This document shows, in pieces, positions 6,414-13,924 of a stretch of DNA of 15,084 nucleotides; the stretch's first letter is position 1, and each line of letters opens with the position of its first letter. Under the pieces are notes generated by a model. That model did no database searches. It worked only from the letters and a program-made list of their open reading frames with translations, and had not been told where the DNA came from. The position numbers were made by a program, and so were the translations under genes. The DNA is from Anaerolineales bacterium UBA7227. GTDB lineage: Bacteria; Chloroflexota; Anaerolineae; Anaerolineales; Villigracilaceae. The stretch is taken from positions 1-15,084 of the forward strand of contig DKTP01000033.1 of the NCBI GenBank assembly GCA_002473085.1. Reading direction: 5' to 3'.

Positions 6414-6633
6414 GGTGGAAGATCGGGCGGCGGGCGCTCCGTCGAGCGCGCTTATTCTTACATTTTTGCAAGAGGACGGCGGCAAAGAATATCGCCTGTC
6501 CAGTCAGGTATAATCCACCCGCGCCGACAGGGGTTCACCCCTTTTGGCGGGCAAGGCGGAGCAGACGCCTGATCAATCCATTCGCGCGGGGATGTTTTTC
6601 GCGGCACGTCGGCGGGCGACGCCGTTCCTGTAG
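6414..6633. other. Intergenic stretch between divergent genes (part of 6379-6687)
   Basis: No gene is supported in the 309 nt separating the dehydrogenase and the secreted protein. Besides the two promoters listed separately, it holds a GCGCTC/GAGCGC hairpin (6434-6449), a second perfect TATAAT on the plus strand (6509-6514) without a recognisable -35, and a short AGGGG/CCCCT hairpin followed by Ts (6529-6545). The latter two could delimit only a very short transcript, so I do not call an RNA gene. Confidence 0.5.
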
Positions 6634-6662
6634 TTGACGCGACGAATCCCCTTTCGTAATTT
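6634..6662 (+). promoter_or_regulatory. Promoter of the secreted multidomain protein gene
   Basis: TTGACG (6634-6639, five of six consensus bases) is followed by a 17-nt spacer and TAATTT (6657-6662, a weak -10). A start near 6669 would leave a leader of about 19 nt containing the AAGGAG site. The -35 coincides with a possible upstream TTG start, which argues for translation from the ATG at 6688. Confidence 0.5.
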
Positions 6663-6687
6663 TCGGTTCGAGAAGCAAGGAGAAGGT

Positions 6688-8493
6688 ATGAAGACAAAAT
6701 TTTATTTTTTCAGGATGCTAACTCTCCTGGTTTTGGCCGGGCTGACGTTCGGCAAAGCCGTCACGCCGGTCGGAGCGGCCGGGGCGAACGACGACTTCGA
6801 CACATCCACAGAGATAACCAGCCTGCCTTTCAGCGTCGTCGAGGACACGACTGCCGCGACCGCCGCGATGGACGACCCGGCATTTCCCTGCGGGAGTTTG
6901 GATGCCGGCTCGAACACGGTCTGGTACAGCTTCACCCCCACCGAAAACGGGACCTTGTACGTCAACACCCACAACAGCGATTACGACACCATGCTGGCGG
7001 TCTGGACCGGCGAGCGCGGCAGTTTGACCAATGTGGCCTGCAACGACGATTACGTCGGAGAGACATCCGCTCTCCGCGTCGCGCTCACGGCCGGCGTCGC
7101 TTATTACATCGAGGCGGCAGATAAGAATGGGACTGGCGGAAATCTTGACCTTTACGTCAATTTCGGCGGGACCTGCGCTGATGGTCTCAATGACGAAAAC
7201 AACCTTCCCTTGTTCACCACCCGGGATAATCAGGACGAAAGCAACAGCGGCAACGGCGATTGCGACATGGATGATTATCTCTTCAAAACCGATGAAAATA
7301 CGCCGATCGAATTCACGATCAATGTCCCGTATGCTGACGGATTGACCAGCGTGGATCTCTTTCTGCTCGCTAAAGATGTGGACATTGGAGAAATAGACAA
7401 TGTGTACTTCAACGGCAACCTGGCCGGGGTCTTGACCGGCGCCAATGAAGAATGGTCCACGACCATCCTGTCCATCGACCCGGCCTGGGTCGTGCAGGGC
7501 GACAACCTGGTCAAAATCGAAATCACAGACACCGGTTGGGCGGTGAACGTGGACTGGGGGCAGCTTGTGCTGAACGGACAACCCAACGGCGACGCCACAA
7601 TCCGTTCACTGACGACCGATCAACCCTCTTATGTCGCTGGAAATACCATCAATGTGACGATCGAGGTGGACGGTCCCCTGCCCACACAGCAACTACGGAC
7701 CGAGATCAACCTGCGAAACGAGACGGGCGCCATCATCGCCGGCGACACCATCGACCATACCATCACCAGCACGGACGAGGGTCCGGTTGACGATCCGGTT
7801 GTGGCTTCTCTCGCCATCCCGGCGAACCTCGCGTCGGGCGCGTATGAAATTCAGGCCATCGTTTATGACAGGCTTCCCAACCTGTTCCAGGATTCTGAGT
7901 CAATACCGGCCGCGATCTACAAAAAGCAGACTTTGACCGTCCGCTCGGCCGGGGCGTACGACGGGCATATCCTGGAGACCTCGGAAAAGAGCAACAAGGG
8001 AGGCGTCATCAGCCCTAGCGGTTCCATGTTTTATCTTGGAGACGACGCCTCGAACCGCCAATACAAAGCCATCCTTTCCTTCAACACCAGCGCGCTGCCA
8101 GACAACGCGGTCATTGACAAGGTCACGCTCAAGATCCGAAAAGCCGGGCTGACGGGAATGAATCCATTCCTCAAACTGGGCTGGCTGAAAGCGGATATCC
8201 GCAGGCCCTACTTCGGCGCGAACGTCAAGCTGGCGGCCAGCGATTTCCAGGTTGCCGCGAACAAGCCCGCGATCGGGACGTTTGGCAAGACGCCGGTCAA
8301 CAACTGGTACAGCGCGGTCCTCGGAAAGACCGCCCATCCCTTCATCAATCTGAAAGGCACGACGCAATTCCGCCTGCGCTTCACCCTCGACGACAATAAC
8401 AATAGACGCGCAGATTACATGAAGTTCTTCAGCGGCAATTACAAGACCGCGTTCATGCGCCCGATGCTCATCATCGAATATCACGTGCCGTAA
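6688..8493 (+). CDS. Secreted multidomain beta-rich protein (PPC-like, Ig-like and DNRLRE-like regions)
   Basis: From the ATG at 6688, preceded by AAGGAG (6677-6682, 5-nt spacing), the protein has 601 residues. Residues 1-32 are a signal peptide (basic start, hydrophobic core, VGA-AGA cleavage region). Residues 34-160 resemble bacterial pre-peptidase C-terminal domains: NDDF at the start, then VWYSFTPTENGTLYVNT, SDYDTMLAVWTG and YYIEAAD. Residues 195-300 form an unrecognised beta-rich domain that begins with an Asp/Asn-rich acidic stretch. Residues 305-418 look Ig-like. Residues 424-601 resemble the DNRLRE-type surface module (AILSFNTSALPDNAVIDKVTLKIRK). There is no catalytic motif, C-terminal membrane anchor or LPXTG signal, so it is probably released or held non-covalently. 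Binding or adhesion is inferred from the architecture only. It is a single-gene unit facing the transporter operon across a shared terminator. Confidence 0.85.
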   Translation: MKTKFYFFRMLTLLVLAGLTFGKAVTPVGAAGANDDFDTSTEITSLPFSVVEDTTAATAAMDDPAFPCGSLDAGSNTVWYSFTPTENGTLYVNTHNSDYDTMLAVWTGERGSLTNVACNDDYVGETSALRVALTAGVAYYIEAADKNGTGGNLDLYVNFGGTCADGLNDENNLPLFTTRDNQDESNSGNGDCDMDDYLFKTDENTPIEFTINVPYADGLTSVDLFLLAKDVDIGEIDNVYFNGNLAGVLTGANEEWSTTILSIDPAWVVQGDNLVKIEITDTGWAVNVDWGQLVLNGQPNGDATIRSLTTDQPSYVAGNTINVTIEVDGPLPTQQLRTEINLRNETGAIIAGDTIDHTITSTDEGPVDDPVVASLAIPANLASGAYEIQAIVYDRLPNLFQDSESIPAAIYKKQTLTVRSAGAYDGHILETSEKSNKGGVISPSGSMFYLGDDASNRQYKAILSFNTSALPDNAVIDKVTLKIRKAGLTGMNPFLKLGWLKADIRRPYFGANVKLAASDFQVAANKPAIGTFGKTPVNNWYSAVLGKTAHPFINLKGTTQFRLRFTLDDNNNRRADYMKFFSGNYKTAFMRPMLIIEYHVP

Positions 8494-8517
8494 CCTGCGC
8501 GAGTTTCACGCGCGAAC

Positions 8518-8556
8518 AAAAAAAGAGACCAGGTTTCTTGCGGAACCTGGTCTCTT
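8518..8556 (-). terminator. Strong intrinsic terminator of the MacAB-like operon (repeat copy 2)
   Basis: Arms AAGAGACCAGGTT (8523-8535) and AACCTGGTCTCTT (8544-8556) form a 13-bp stem with an 8-nt loop. On the minus strand it runs into seven Us (complement of A8518-A8524, partly shared with the stem). It lies 14 nt past the permease stop and 30 nt past the convergent plus-strand stop, so it may also serve that gene, although no U-tract exists on that side. The ACCAGGTTTC core matches the hairpin at 3797-3828. Confidence 0.87.
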
Positions 8557-8569
8557 GCTCATTGTCGTT

Positions 8570-9811
8570 CTATTCGTACCGCAGCGCCTCCACAGGTTCC
8601 AAATTCGCGGCGCGGTTGGCGGGGTAGATGCCGAAGAACAGTCCCACCGCCGCGGAGAAGATGGTCGCGAGCAGGATGGCGTCGAGGCCGATGCGCGGGT
8701 AAAAGGGAGTCCCCGAAGCGACGGCCACCTTTTCCACGATGAACGAGATCAACCATCCAAAGAGAATGCCGATGATGCCGCCAAAGAGACTCAGCAGCGA
8801 GGACTCGGTCAGGAACTGGATGAGGATGTCGCGTTTGCGCGCGCCGAGGGCCTTCCGCAGGCCGATCTCCTTCGTCCGTTCGGTGACGGAGACCAGCATG
8901 ATGTTCATGATGCCGATGCCGCCCACGAGCAGGGAGATGGCCGCGATGCCGCCGAGGAAGATCGTCAACACGCTGGTGATGGCAGCCGCAGTTTGCAGGA
9001 AGTCCTGCTGGCTGAAGACGGTGAAATCGTCCGCGCCGATCTCGGTGCGATGGCGCGTCCGCAAAATGGCGGAGACCTGCTCCACCGCGCTCGGCACGGA
9101 TTCCGAATCCACCACCTGGACGAGGAGCATGTCCACCTGGTCGCGTGTGCGGCGCTGGATAAGGCGCGTCTGCGCGGCGCTGTATGGAATCAAAACCTGG
9201 TTATCTTCCGAGCCAAACATCCCGCCGCCTTTGGCGCTTAACACGCCGATAATGCGGAAGGGCTGCCCTTCGATGGTGATCTGCTCGCCCACGAGGCCGT
9301 CGTGGCGCCCGAACAATGTGTCGGCGGTCTCGGGTCCGATCACGGCCACCGAGGCGCGCCCGAGCAGGTTTTCTTCGGTGATGGCCTCGCCTTCCGTCAG
9401 CGTATAGTTGCGGAGCGGGAAGTAGTCGGGCGTCACGCCGGAGACGTTAACGGTGGCAGTCTGCCCGGCGGCGCTGATGAGCAGACTATCTTGCAGGACG
9501 GGCGCGACCAGTTCCACCGAGGGGGCCGCGAACGGGTCCGCGATGGCCGCGGCGTCCTGCAGCGTCAACGGTTTGGGGTTGCGGACTTCCGTCCCGCCGC
9601 CCATATGCCCGCCGCCGCGAAAGACGAAGAGCAGGTTCGTCCCGATCCCGCTGATGGAGCCGGTGATGCTGTCCTGCGCGCCGGTGCCGACCGCCAGCAT
9701 CGCGATCACCGCCGCCACGCCGATGACGATTCCCAGCACGGTCAGGCCGGAGCGCATCTTGTTCGAGCCGAGGCTTTCGAGGGCCTCGAGAATGGCCTGC
9801 GAGAAATTCAT
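8570..9811 (-). CDS. ABC transporter permease, MacB/FtsX family
   Basis: The 413-aa protein has the MacB layout: a membrane segment at about 22-42, a large extracytoplasmic domain (about 45-270), then three segments at about 280-306, 337-360 and 377-397. Between them, [14 protein letters not shown] (311-324) is the conserved FtsX-domain loop that contacts the ATPase. The C-terminus [17 protein letters not shown] is typical. The start codon overlaps the ATPase stop by 4 nt (ATGA) and is preceded by AGGGAGG, so translation is coupled. In this family the permease transmits ATPase-driven motion to an extracytoplasmic partner to expel peptides, lipids or drugs rather than moving cargo through a channel. 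Here it works with the ATPase and fusion protein encoded just upstream. The Gly-rich insert GGGHMGGG (67-74) is unusual. The substrate cannot be deduced. Confidence 0.95.
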   Translation of the reverse strand: MNFSQAILEALESLGSNKMRSGLTVLGIVIGVAAVIAMLAVGTGAQDSITGSISGIGTNLLFVFRGGGHMGGGTEVRNPKPLTLQDAAAIADPFAAPSVELVAPVLQDSLLISAAGQTATVNVSGVTPDYFPLRNYTLTEGEAITEENLLGRASVAVIGPETADTLFGRHDGLVGEQITIEGQPFRIIGVLSAKGGGMFGSEDNQVLIPYSAAQTRLIQRRTRDQVDMLLVQVVDSESVPSAVEQVSAILRTRHRTEIGADDFTVFSQQDFLQTAAAITSVLTIFLGGIAAISLLVGGIGIMNIMLVSVTERTKEIGLRKALGARKRDILIQFLTESSLLSLFGGIIGILFGWLISFIVEKVAVASGTPFYPRIGLDAILLATIFSAAVGLFFGIYPANRAANLEPVEALRYE

Positions 9812-10512
9812 TGCGCGCCTCCCTTCGCCAGCCCGTCGAACTCCACCAGCCCGTCGTGCAGGCGGACGACGCGCTGGGTCTGCTCGGCAATGAGCGGGTC
9901 GTGCGTGACGATGATGAGCGTGGCGCCGCGTTCCCGGTTCAGACTGAGCAGCAACTGCATGATCTCTTTACCGACCTTGCTGTCGAGGTTGCCGGTCGGC
10001 TCGTCGGCCATGATGATGGCGGGCTGGTTGACGATGGCGCGCGCGATGGCGACGCGTTGCTGTTGCCCGCCCGAAAGTTCGGTGGGACGATGCGTCATAC
10101 GGTCTTCAAGTCCCACCGCTTTCAAGGCTTCGGCGGCGCGCTGCCGCCGGTTTTCCACCCGGCCCGCGTAACGAAGCGGCAGTTCCACGTTGAAGAGCGC
10201 GGTCTGGCGCGAGAGCAGGTTGAAACTCTGAAAGACGAATCCCACTTTGCGGTTGCGGACGCTCGCCAGCTGGTCGTCGGTCATCGCCGCCACCACCTCC
10301 CCGTCCAGCGTGTATTCGCCCGAGGTCGGCCGGTCGAGACAGCCGAGGATGTTCATCATCGTGGATTTGCCCGATCCCGACGGCCCCATGATGGAGACCA
10401 CCTCGCCGCGCGCGATCTTCACCGACGCGCCGCGCAGGGCGTTCACTTCCACTTCGCCCATCTTATAGGTTTTCACCAGGTCGTTTGCGACCACCACCCA
10501 GTCTTGATCCAT
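9808..10512 (-). CDS. ABC transporter ATP-binding protein, MacB/LolD type
   Basis: With the start at 10512 the protein has 234 residues, the normal size for a stand-alone LolD/MacB-type ATPase. Visible motifs are Walker [10 protein letters not shown] (43-51), Q-loop Gln95 in FQSFNLL, signature LSGGQQQR (146-153), Walker B IIMADEP with Glu171, D-loop NLDS and switch His204 in VTHD. All catalytic residues are intact. A frame extension upstream to 10641 runs into the fusion protein gene and is not conserved in kind, so the ATG at 10512, preceded by GAGG, is preferred. It begins 7 nt after the fusion protein stop and overlaps the permease start by 4 nt, so the three are one operon. It should energise the MacB-like permease from the cytoplasm. 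Confidence 0.96.
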   Translation of the reverse strand: MDQDWVVVANDLVKTYKMGEVEVNALRGASVKIARGEVVSIMGPSGSGKSTMMNILGCLDRPTSGEYTLDGEVVAAMTDDQLASVRNRKVGFVFQSFNLLSRQTALFNVELPLRYAGRVENRRQRAAEALKAVGLEDRMTHRPTELSGGQQQRVAIARAIVNQPAIIMADEPTGNLDSKVGKEIMQLLLSLNRERGATLIIVTHDPLIAEQTQRVVRLHDGLVEFDGLAKGGAQ

Positions 10513-10519
10513 ATCGCCT

Positions 10520-11803
10520 CTATCGCATGAACGGCGGACCGCCGCCCGCGCTGGACGCGGCCGGCGGGTTGAGGATGATGAGATCGCCCACCTCGACGCC
10601 GCCTCCTGCCAGCACGGACGCGGTGTCGGACGAAGACCCAAGACTCACCTCCACCATGACGGGGCTGCCGTCCCGCAGAACGTAGACCACCCGCTTGCCG
10701 TCCACGAGTCGGACGGCGCGGTTCGGGATGAGGATCTGGTCTTCGAGTTTCTTCACCGTGATATTAACCGCCGCGGTCATGCCGGGCTTCACCTGTTTAT
10801 CCGCGTCCATAATACGGACGGTGACGGTGAAATTGACCACGCCCTGCACCACGTTCCCCGCCTCGGCCACCTGCGTCACTTCGCCGTGATACTCCTTCCC
10901 CAGGATCGCGTCGAACGTGAGCGTGACGGGTTGACCCGCCGCGACGTGATTGATATCCACCTCAGACAGTTCCACGTCCACCAGCAGGTGAGACAGATCG
11001 TCCACGCGGAAGCCGGCCATGCCGGCCGTCACCTGGTCGCCGGGCAAAAGGCGGACGTCGGTGACCGTCCCCGCGAAGGGCGCGGTCAGGCGCGCCATGT
11101 CGAGGGTGGCCTGCGCCGCGTCGACGCGCGCCTGCGCGGCGGCGATGTCGGTCGAGTTGGGCCCGTCCTTCAGGCGGTCGTAGGCGCGCTGGGCGTCGTC
11201 GTACTGCGCTTTTTTGAGATCCATATCGGCTTTGGCGTCCGCCAGGGTCTGGTCGTCCACCTGGTCCACAGTGACCGTCTCAAGGGTGGCGACTTTCCTG
11301 CCGCGTATCGTGGTGTAGACGACGCGCTCATATTCATAGTTGCCGGTTTCCATCGCGTCGTATTTACTTTTGGCGTTGTCGTATGCGGTTTCGGACGCGC
11401 GCAGGGCGATCCACGCCTGGGCGCGGGCGGTGTCTGAAGCCATCAGGTCGTCGAGCGCGCGCTGCGCGTTGGCGAGGTCTGCCTGCGCGAGGATGACGTT
11501 CTGCGAGACCGATCTCGGCGCGAGAGAGGCGAGGACGGCGTCCGCCGTCACCCGCTCGCCCACCGAGACGTTGACTTTGTCCACCAAACCGCCGGTCTGC
11601 CAGACGAGCGTCGCGCTCTGGCGGGCGCGTACCGTGCCGGTCGCGCCGACGGTGGCGATCAGTTCGCCTCGTTCAACTTTGACGGTTTGATACGTCGTCT
11701 GCGCGCTCCCCTGCCCGCGCCAGGCAAAGAACGCCAGGCCCAACGCGGCCAACACAACGACGAGGATCACGATCTTTTTTCTGGTTTTGAGAAATTGCAT
11801 CAT
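10520..11803 (-). CDS. Periplasmic adaptor/membrane fusion protein (MacA/HlyD type)
   Basis: From the ATG at 11803 the protein has 427 residues. It has one N-terminal membrane segment (about 11-27), then a lipoyl/barrel half ([32 protein letters not shown]), a long Ala-rich coiled-coil region (about 98-245), the second barrel half ([20 protein letters not shown]) and beta-barrel/proximal domains. This is the MacA/HlyD plan. The coiled coil is interrupted by a non-helical segment ([22 protein letters not shown]), which is unusual. A perfect GGAGGA (complement of 11811-11816) sits 8 nt before this ATG, so the upstream TTG at 11821 is rejected. It is first in the operon with the ATPase and permease. 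MacA proteins stimulate the ATPase and connect to an outer-membrane channel in Gram-negatives; no channel gene is seen here, as expected in Chloroflexota. Confidence 0.94.
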   Translation of the reverse strand: MMQFLKTRKKIVILVVVLAALGLAFFAWRGQGSAQTTYQTVKVERGELIATVGATGTVRARQSATLVWQTGGLVDKVNVSVGERVTADAVLASLAPRSVSQNVILAQADLANAQRALDDLMASDTARAQAWIALRASETAYDNAKSKYDAMETGNYEYERVVYTTIRGRKVATLETVTVDQVDDQTLADAKADMDLKKAQYDDAQRAYDRLKDGPNSTDIAAAQARVDAAQATLDMARLTAPFAGTVTDVRLLPGDQVTAGMAGFRVDDLSHLLVDVELSEVDINHVAAGQPVTLTFDAILGKEYHGEVTQVAEAGNVVQGVVNFTVTVRIMDADKQVKPGMTAAVNITVKKLEDQILIPNRAVRLVDGKRVVYVLRDGSPVMVEVSLGSSSDTASVLAGGGVEVGDLIILNPPAASSAGGGPPFMR

Positions 11804-11825
11804 ACAATTGTCCTCCGACAAGCCT

Positions 11826-11858
11826 ATTCTACCCGCTTCGCAAGGAGCGGCAAGCCGC
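11826..11858 (-). promoter_or_regulatory. Promoter of the MacAB-like operon with an overlapping inverted repeat
   Basis: On the minus strand TTGCCG (11848-11853), a 16-nt spacer and TAGAAT (11826-11831, five of six) form a sigma-70-type promoter. The predicted start near 11819 leaves a leader of about 16 nt carrying the GGAGGA site. The -35 lies within the inverted repeat GCGG-CAAG-CCGC (11847-11858), which could be an operator. Confidence 0.62.
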
Positions 11859-11940
11859 AGGCGGAAAAATTTACGAAATCCTTACACTCCGCCCGCGCGC
11901 CGCCCCCGCAAAATCGGACAAAAAGCGGGTAAAATCGCCC

Positions 11941-11986
11941 AGGCGACATGTGACGATTGTCGTCGGGTTTGGTGACATTTTCGCCT
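11941..11986. promoter_or_regulatory. Imperfect inverted repeat between the divergent macA-like and gltD-like genes
   Basis: Arms AGGCGA (11941-11946) and TCGCCT (11981-11986) pair exactly and extend inward through ATGT/ACAT and AC/GT with one mismatch and a small bulge. A smaller CGACA/TGTCG repeat (11944-11948 and 11958-11962) competes with it. The element ends at the possible -35 of the gltD-like gene, a position typical of an activator or repressor site. No known operator consensus is recognised. Confidence 0.45.
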
Positions 11987-12014
11987 TCATCCATCCAATT
12001 AGATTCGGTATCAT
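11986..12014 (+). promoter_or_regulatory. Possible promoter of the GltD-like gene
   Basis: TATCAT (12009-12014) matches five of six -10 bases; 17 nt upstream lies TTCATC (11986-11991), a poor -35. A start near 12021 would give a leader of about 29 nt containing GAGG (12038-12041), 8 nt before the ATG. A weak -35 next to an inverted repeat would fit an activator-dependent promoter. Confidence 0.4.
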
Positions 12015-12049
12015 CGTTGTAATTCAGCATTATTAATGAGGAACCCCCC

Positions 12050-13504
12050 ATGCAGGCAGTCCCAAGCGAATTCCTGGATATCGACCGAAAAGCCCGCGCC
12101 AACAAACCTTTCTTCGATCTCGACCTGCGCCCGCCCGAAGAGCGTTCCTGCGACTTCGACGACGTGGTCATCGAGTTCGACGCCGAACGCGCCATGGTGG
12201 AGGCCGCGCGCTGCATCCATTGTCCCGACCCCGCGCCGTGCATGACGGCCTGCCCCACGCACAACGACATCCCGTCCGCGATGTGGCTCATCGAGCATGG
12301 ACGCTTCGAGGAAGCCGCCGACCTCTATCACCAGACCAGTTCCCTGCCCGAAATTTGCGGACGCGTCTGCCCGCACGAGGCGCTCTGCCAGGGTTCGTGC
12401 GTGCTGAACAAACACCAGACGCCCGTCCTGTGCGGCGAACTCGAAGTCTTTTCGGTGGACTACAAACGCCGCCACGCGGGACGCATCCTGCCGGTCGGCG
12501 CGCCGACGGGAAAGCGGGTCGCCATCATCGGGGCCGGACCCGCCGGGCTGGGCTGCGCCGACCAACTCGTCCAGCGCGGACACGAAGCGACCATCTTCGA
12601 GTCCAAGCCCGCGCCGGGCGGTCTGCTCGTTTACGGCATCCCCAACTTCAAACTTCCCAAAAACGTCTGGCAGGAAAAATGGGAGGAGTTCGAGCGCGCC
12701 GGGGTTAAGTTCGTCCCCAACACCTACATCGGCAAAGACAAGACCATTGACGAGTTATTCGCCGAGGGCTTCGACGCGGTCTTCATCGGCGTCGGCTCGG
12801 AGATCGACGCGAAAATGGAAGACACGCCCGGCACCGACCTGCCCGGCGTCTACGAAGCCACCGACTTCCTCATCCGCGGCAACGTGGAGCGCGACCTGCT
12901 CCCGCCCGACATGCTCCAGCCCCTGGAGATGGGAAAGCGGGTGGTGGTCATCGGCGGCGGCGACACCGCCTCGGACTGCCTGCGCACCGCCCTGCGCCTC
13001 GGAGCCGAGGAGGTCACCTGTCTCTACCGCCGCACCGAAAACGAAATGCCCGGCGGAAAGAAAGACCGCAAGATGGCGAAAGACGAGGGCGCCAAATACC
13101 GCTTCCTCACCCAGCCCGTCAAATTCATCGCCGGCCCCGACGGAAAACTGGCGGCGGTGGAATGTCTCGAAATGAAACTGGGCGAACCCGACGCGAAGGG
13201 ACGCCGAAAACCCGTCCCCATCGAAGGCTCGAACTTCAGCGTCGCCTGCGATACAGCCATCCTCGCCCTCGGCTACTGGCCCGACCCGATCATCGGGAAG
13301 ACCACGCCCGACCTCGAAGTCCACAACTGGGGGCTGATCGCCGTCAAAGACAAAGCCACCGGCGCGACCACCCGCGAGGGCGTCTTCTCCGGCGGAGACT
13401 GTGTGACGGGCCCCGACCTGGTCGTCACCGCCATGGTTGGCGGGCGCAAAGCGGCCTGGGCAATTGACGAATATCTGCGGAAAAAAAGCGCAAGCGGAGA
13501 TTAG
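12050..13504 (+). CDS. GltD-like NADPH/FAD/4Fe-4S oxidoreductase (glutamate synthase small-subunit family)
   Basis: The 484-aa length is normal for GltD. The N-terminal region has two cysteine clusters for [4Fe-4S] centres: Cys55, 58, 64, 68 (CIHCPDPAPCMTACP) and Cys103, 107, 113, 117 (CGRVCPHEALCQGSC). The FAD site is AIIGAGPAGLGCA (161-166 core), the NADPH site VVIGGGDTASDC (302-307 core), and a C-terminal GGDCVTGPDLVVTAM closes the FAD domain. The family feeds electrons from NADPH to a partner; with GltB it makes glutamate. No gltB lies on either side in the window, so it may pair with a distant GltB or serve another partner, as in NfnB-, AegA- or PreT-related proteins. GAGG sits 8 nt before the ATG. 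No U-tract terminator follows the stop. Confidence 0.95.
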   Translation: MQAVPSEFLDIDRKARANKPFFDLDLRPPEERSCDFDDVVIEFDAERAMVEAARCIHCPDPAPCMTACPTHNDIPSAMWLIEHGRFEEAADLYHQTSSLPEICGRVCPHEALCQGSCVLNKHQTPVLCGELEVFSVDYKRRHAGRILPVGAPTGKRVAIIGAGPAGLGCADQLVQRGHEATIFESKPAPGGLLVYGIPNFKLPKNVWQEKWEEFERAGVKFVPNTYIGKDKTIDELFAEGFDAVFIGVGSEIDAKMEDTPGTDLPGVYEATDFLIRGNVERDLLPPDMLQPLEMGKRVVVIGGGDTASDCLRTALRLGAEEVTCLYRRTENEMPGGKKDRKMAKDEGAKYRFLTQPVKFIAGPDGKLAAVECLEMKLGEPDAKGRRKPVPIEGSNFSVACDTAILALGYWPDPIIGKTTPDLEVHNWGLIAVKDKATGATTREGVFSGGDCVTGPDLVVTAMVGGRKAAWAIDEYLRKKSASGD

Positions 13505-13821
13505 AGAGAGCTTTAAAGACACGGAAAACGCCGCTAAAAAAACCACTTCCTGCCGCTAAGATCGCGAAGAACATTCAAAACCGAGAATTTTGAATGTTCG
13601 CCTGGATTTCATTGAAAATGAATCCGTAAATCCGTGTACAAAAAAGAGTTAAGGCTCTCCTGCAATTAACGGGAAAGAGCCAAACACAAAGACGCTCAAA
13701 GGATGGAGCCGCGCCTATCTCACAGGATTTTCCTTTGTAGACTCCGCGAAGCGCCCTGTGGGTCGTGACCCTTCGTATTAAAAGGAAATTTCCCGTCAAA
13801 AACGGAGCTCCCTTGAACGTC
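13505..13821. other. Intergenic stretch rich in inverted repeats, no convincing gene
   Basis: Together with the minus-strand terminator region this is about 420 nt without a gene, visibly AT-richer than the flanking genes. Inverted repeats: GAACATTCAAAA/TTTTGAATGTTC (13569-13599, 12 bp, perfect); GGATT-CATT/AATGAATCC (13604-13625); GGCTCT/AGAGCC (13653-13681); CGAAG...CTTCG enclosing GGGTC-GT-GACC (13747-13775); and the 10-bp palindrome GGAAATTTCC (13784-13793). The first 65 nt contain short AAGACAC, CCGCTAA and GCGAAG motifs reminiscent of dispersed intergenic repeats. A minus-strand open frame (13575-13823, 82 codons) has no recognisable protein character. It may be a structured RNA, a decayed repeat element or stacked 3'-end structures. 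Confidence 0.5.
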
Positions 13822-13861
13822 AAATGAAAAACGGGACAGAGGCTTATAGTCTCTGTCCCGT
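13822..13861 (-). terminator. Rho-independent terminator of the small secreted protein gene
   Basis: Arms ACGGGACAGAG (13831-13841) and CTCTGTCCCGT (13851-13861) form an 11-bp perfect stem with a 9-nt loop. On the minus strand it ends in five Us (complement of A13827-A13831) followed by CATTT. It lies 63 nt past the stop codon of the 141-aa secreted protein gene. Confidence 0.82.
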
Positions 13862-13885
13862 GCGTAAAAACGAACGATCACTATT

Positions 13886-13916
13886 TCACGAAAGCGCGCG
13901 CAGCGCTCATTCGTGA
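13886..13916. repeat. Hairpin in the 3' untranslated region of the small secreted protein gene
   Basis: TCACGAA (13886-13892) pairs with TTCGTGA (13910-13916), and the adjoining AGCGC (13893-13897) with GCGCT (13903-13907), around loop GCGCA and a 2-nt bulge. It lies between the stop codon and the terminator, with no U-tract of its own. It may protect the mRNA 3' end. Confidence 0.55.
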
Positions 13917-13924
13917 GCCGCCGA

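Noticed and set aside
6379..6471. N-terminal extension of the dehydrogenase to a start at 6471.
   Set aside because: It would be translated across the TATAAT promoter, has a basic non-family sequence, and a normal dehydrogenase start occurs at 6378.
6509..6546. Possible small RNA between a perfect TATAAT and a GC hairpin followed by Ts.
   Set aside because: The transcript would be only about 25 nt, the hairpin stem is short and there is no -35.
6634..6687. An 18-residue extension of the secreted protein from a TTG at 6634.
   Set aside because: The TTG is part of a likely -35 box; the signal peptide and ribosome binding site fit the ATG at 6688.
13575..13823. An 82-codon minus-strand frame in the repeat-rich gap.
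   Set aside because: No recognisable domain, no Shine-Dalgarno site seen, and it crosses several inverted repeats.
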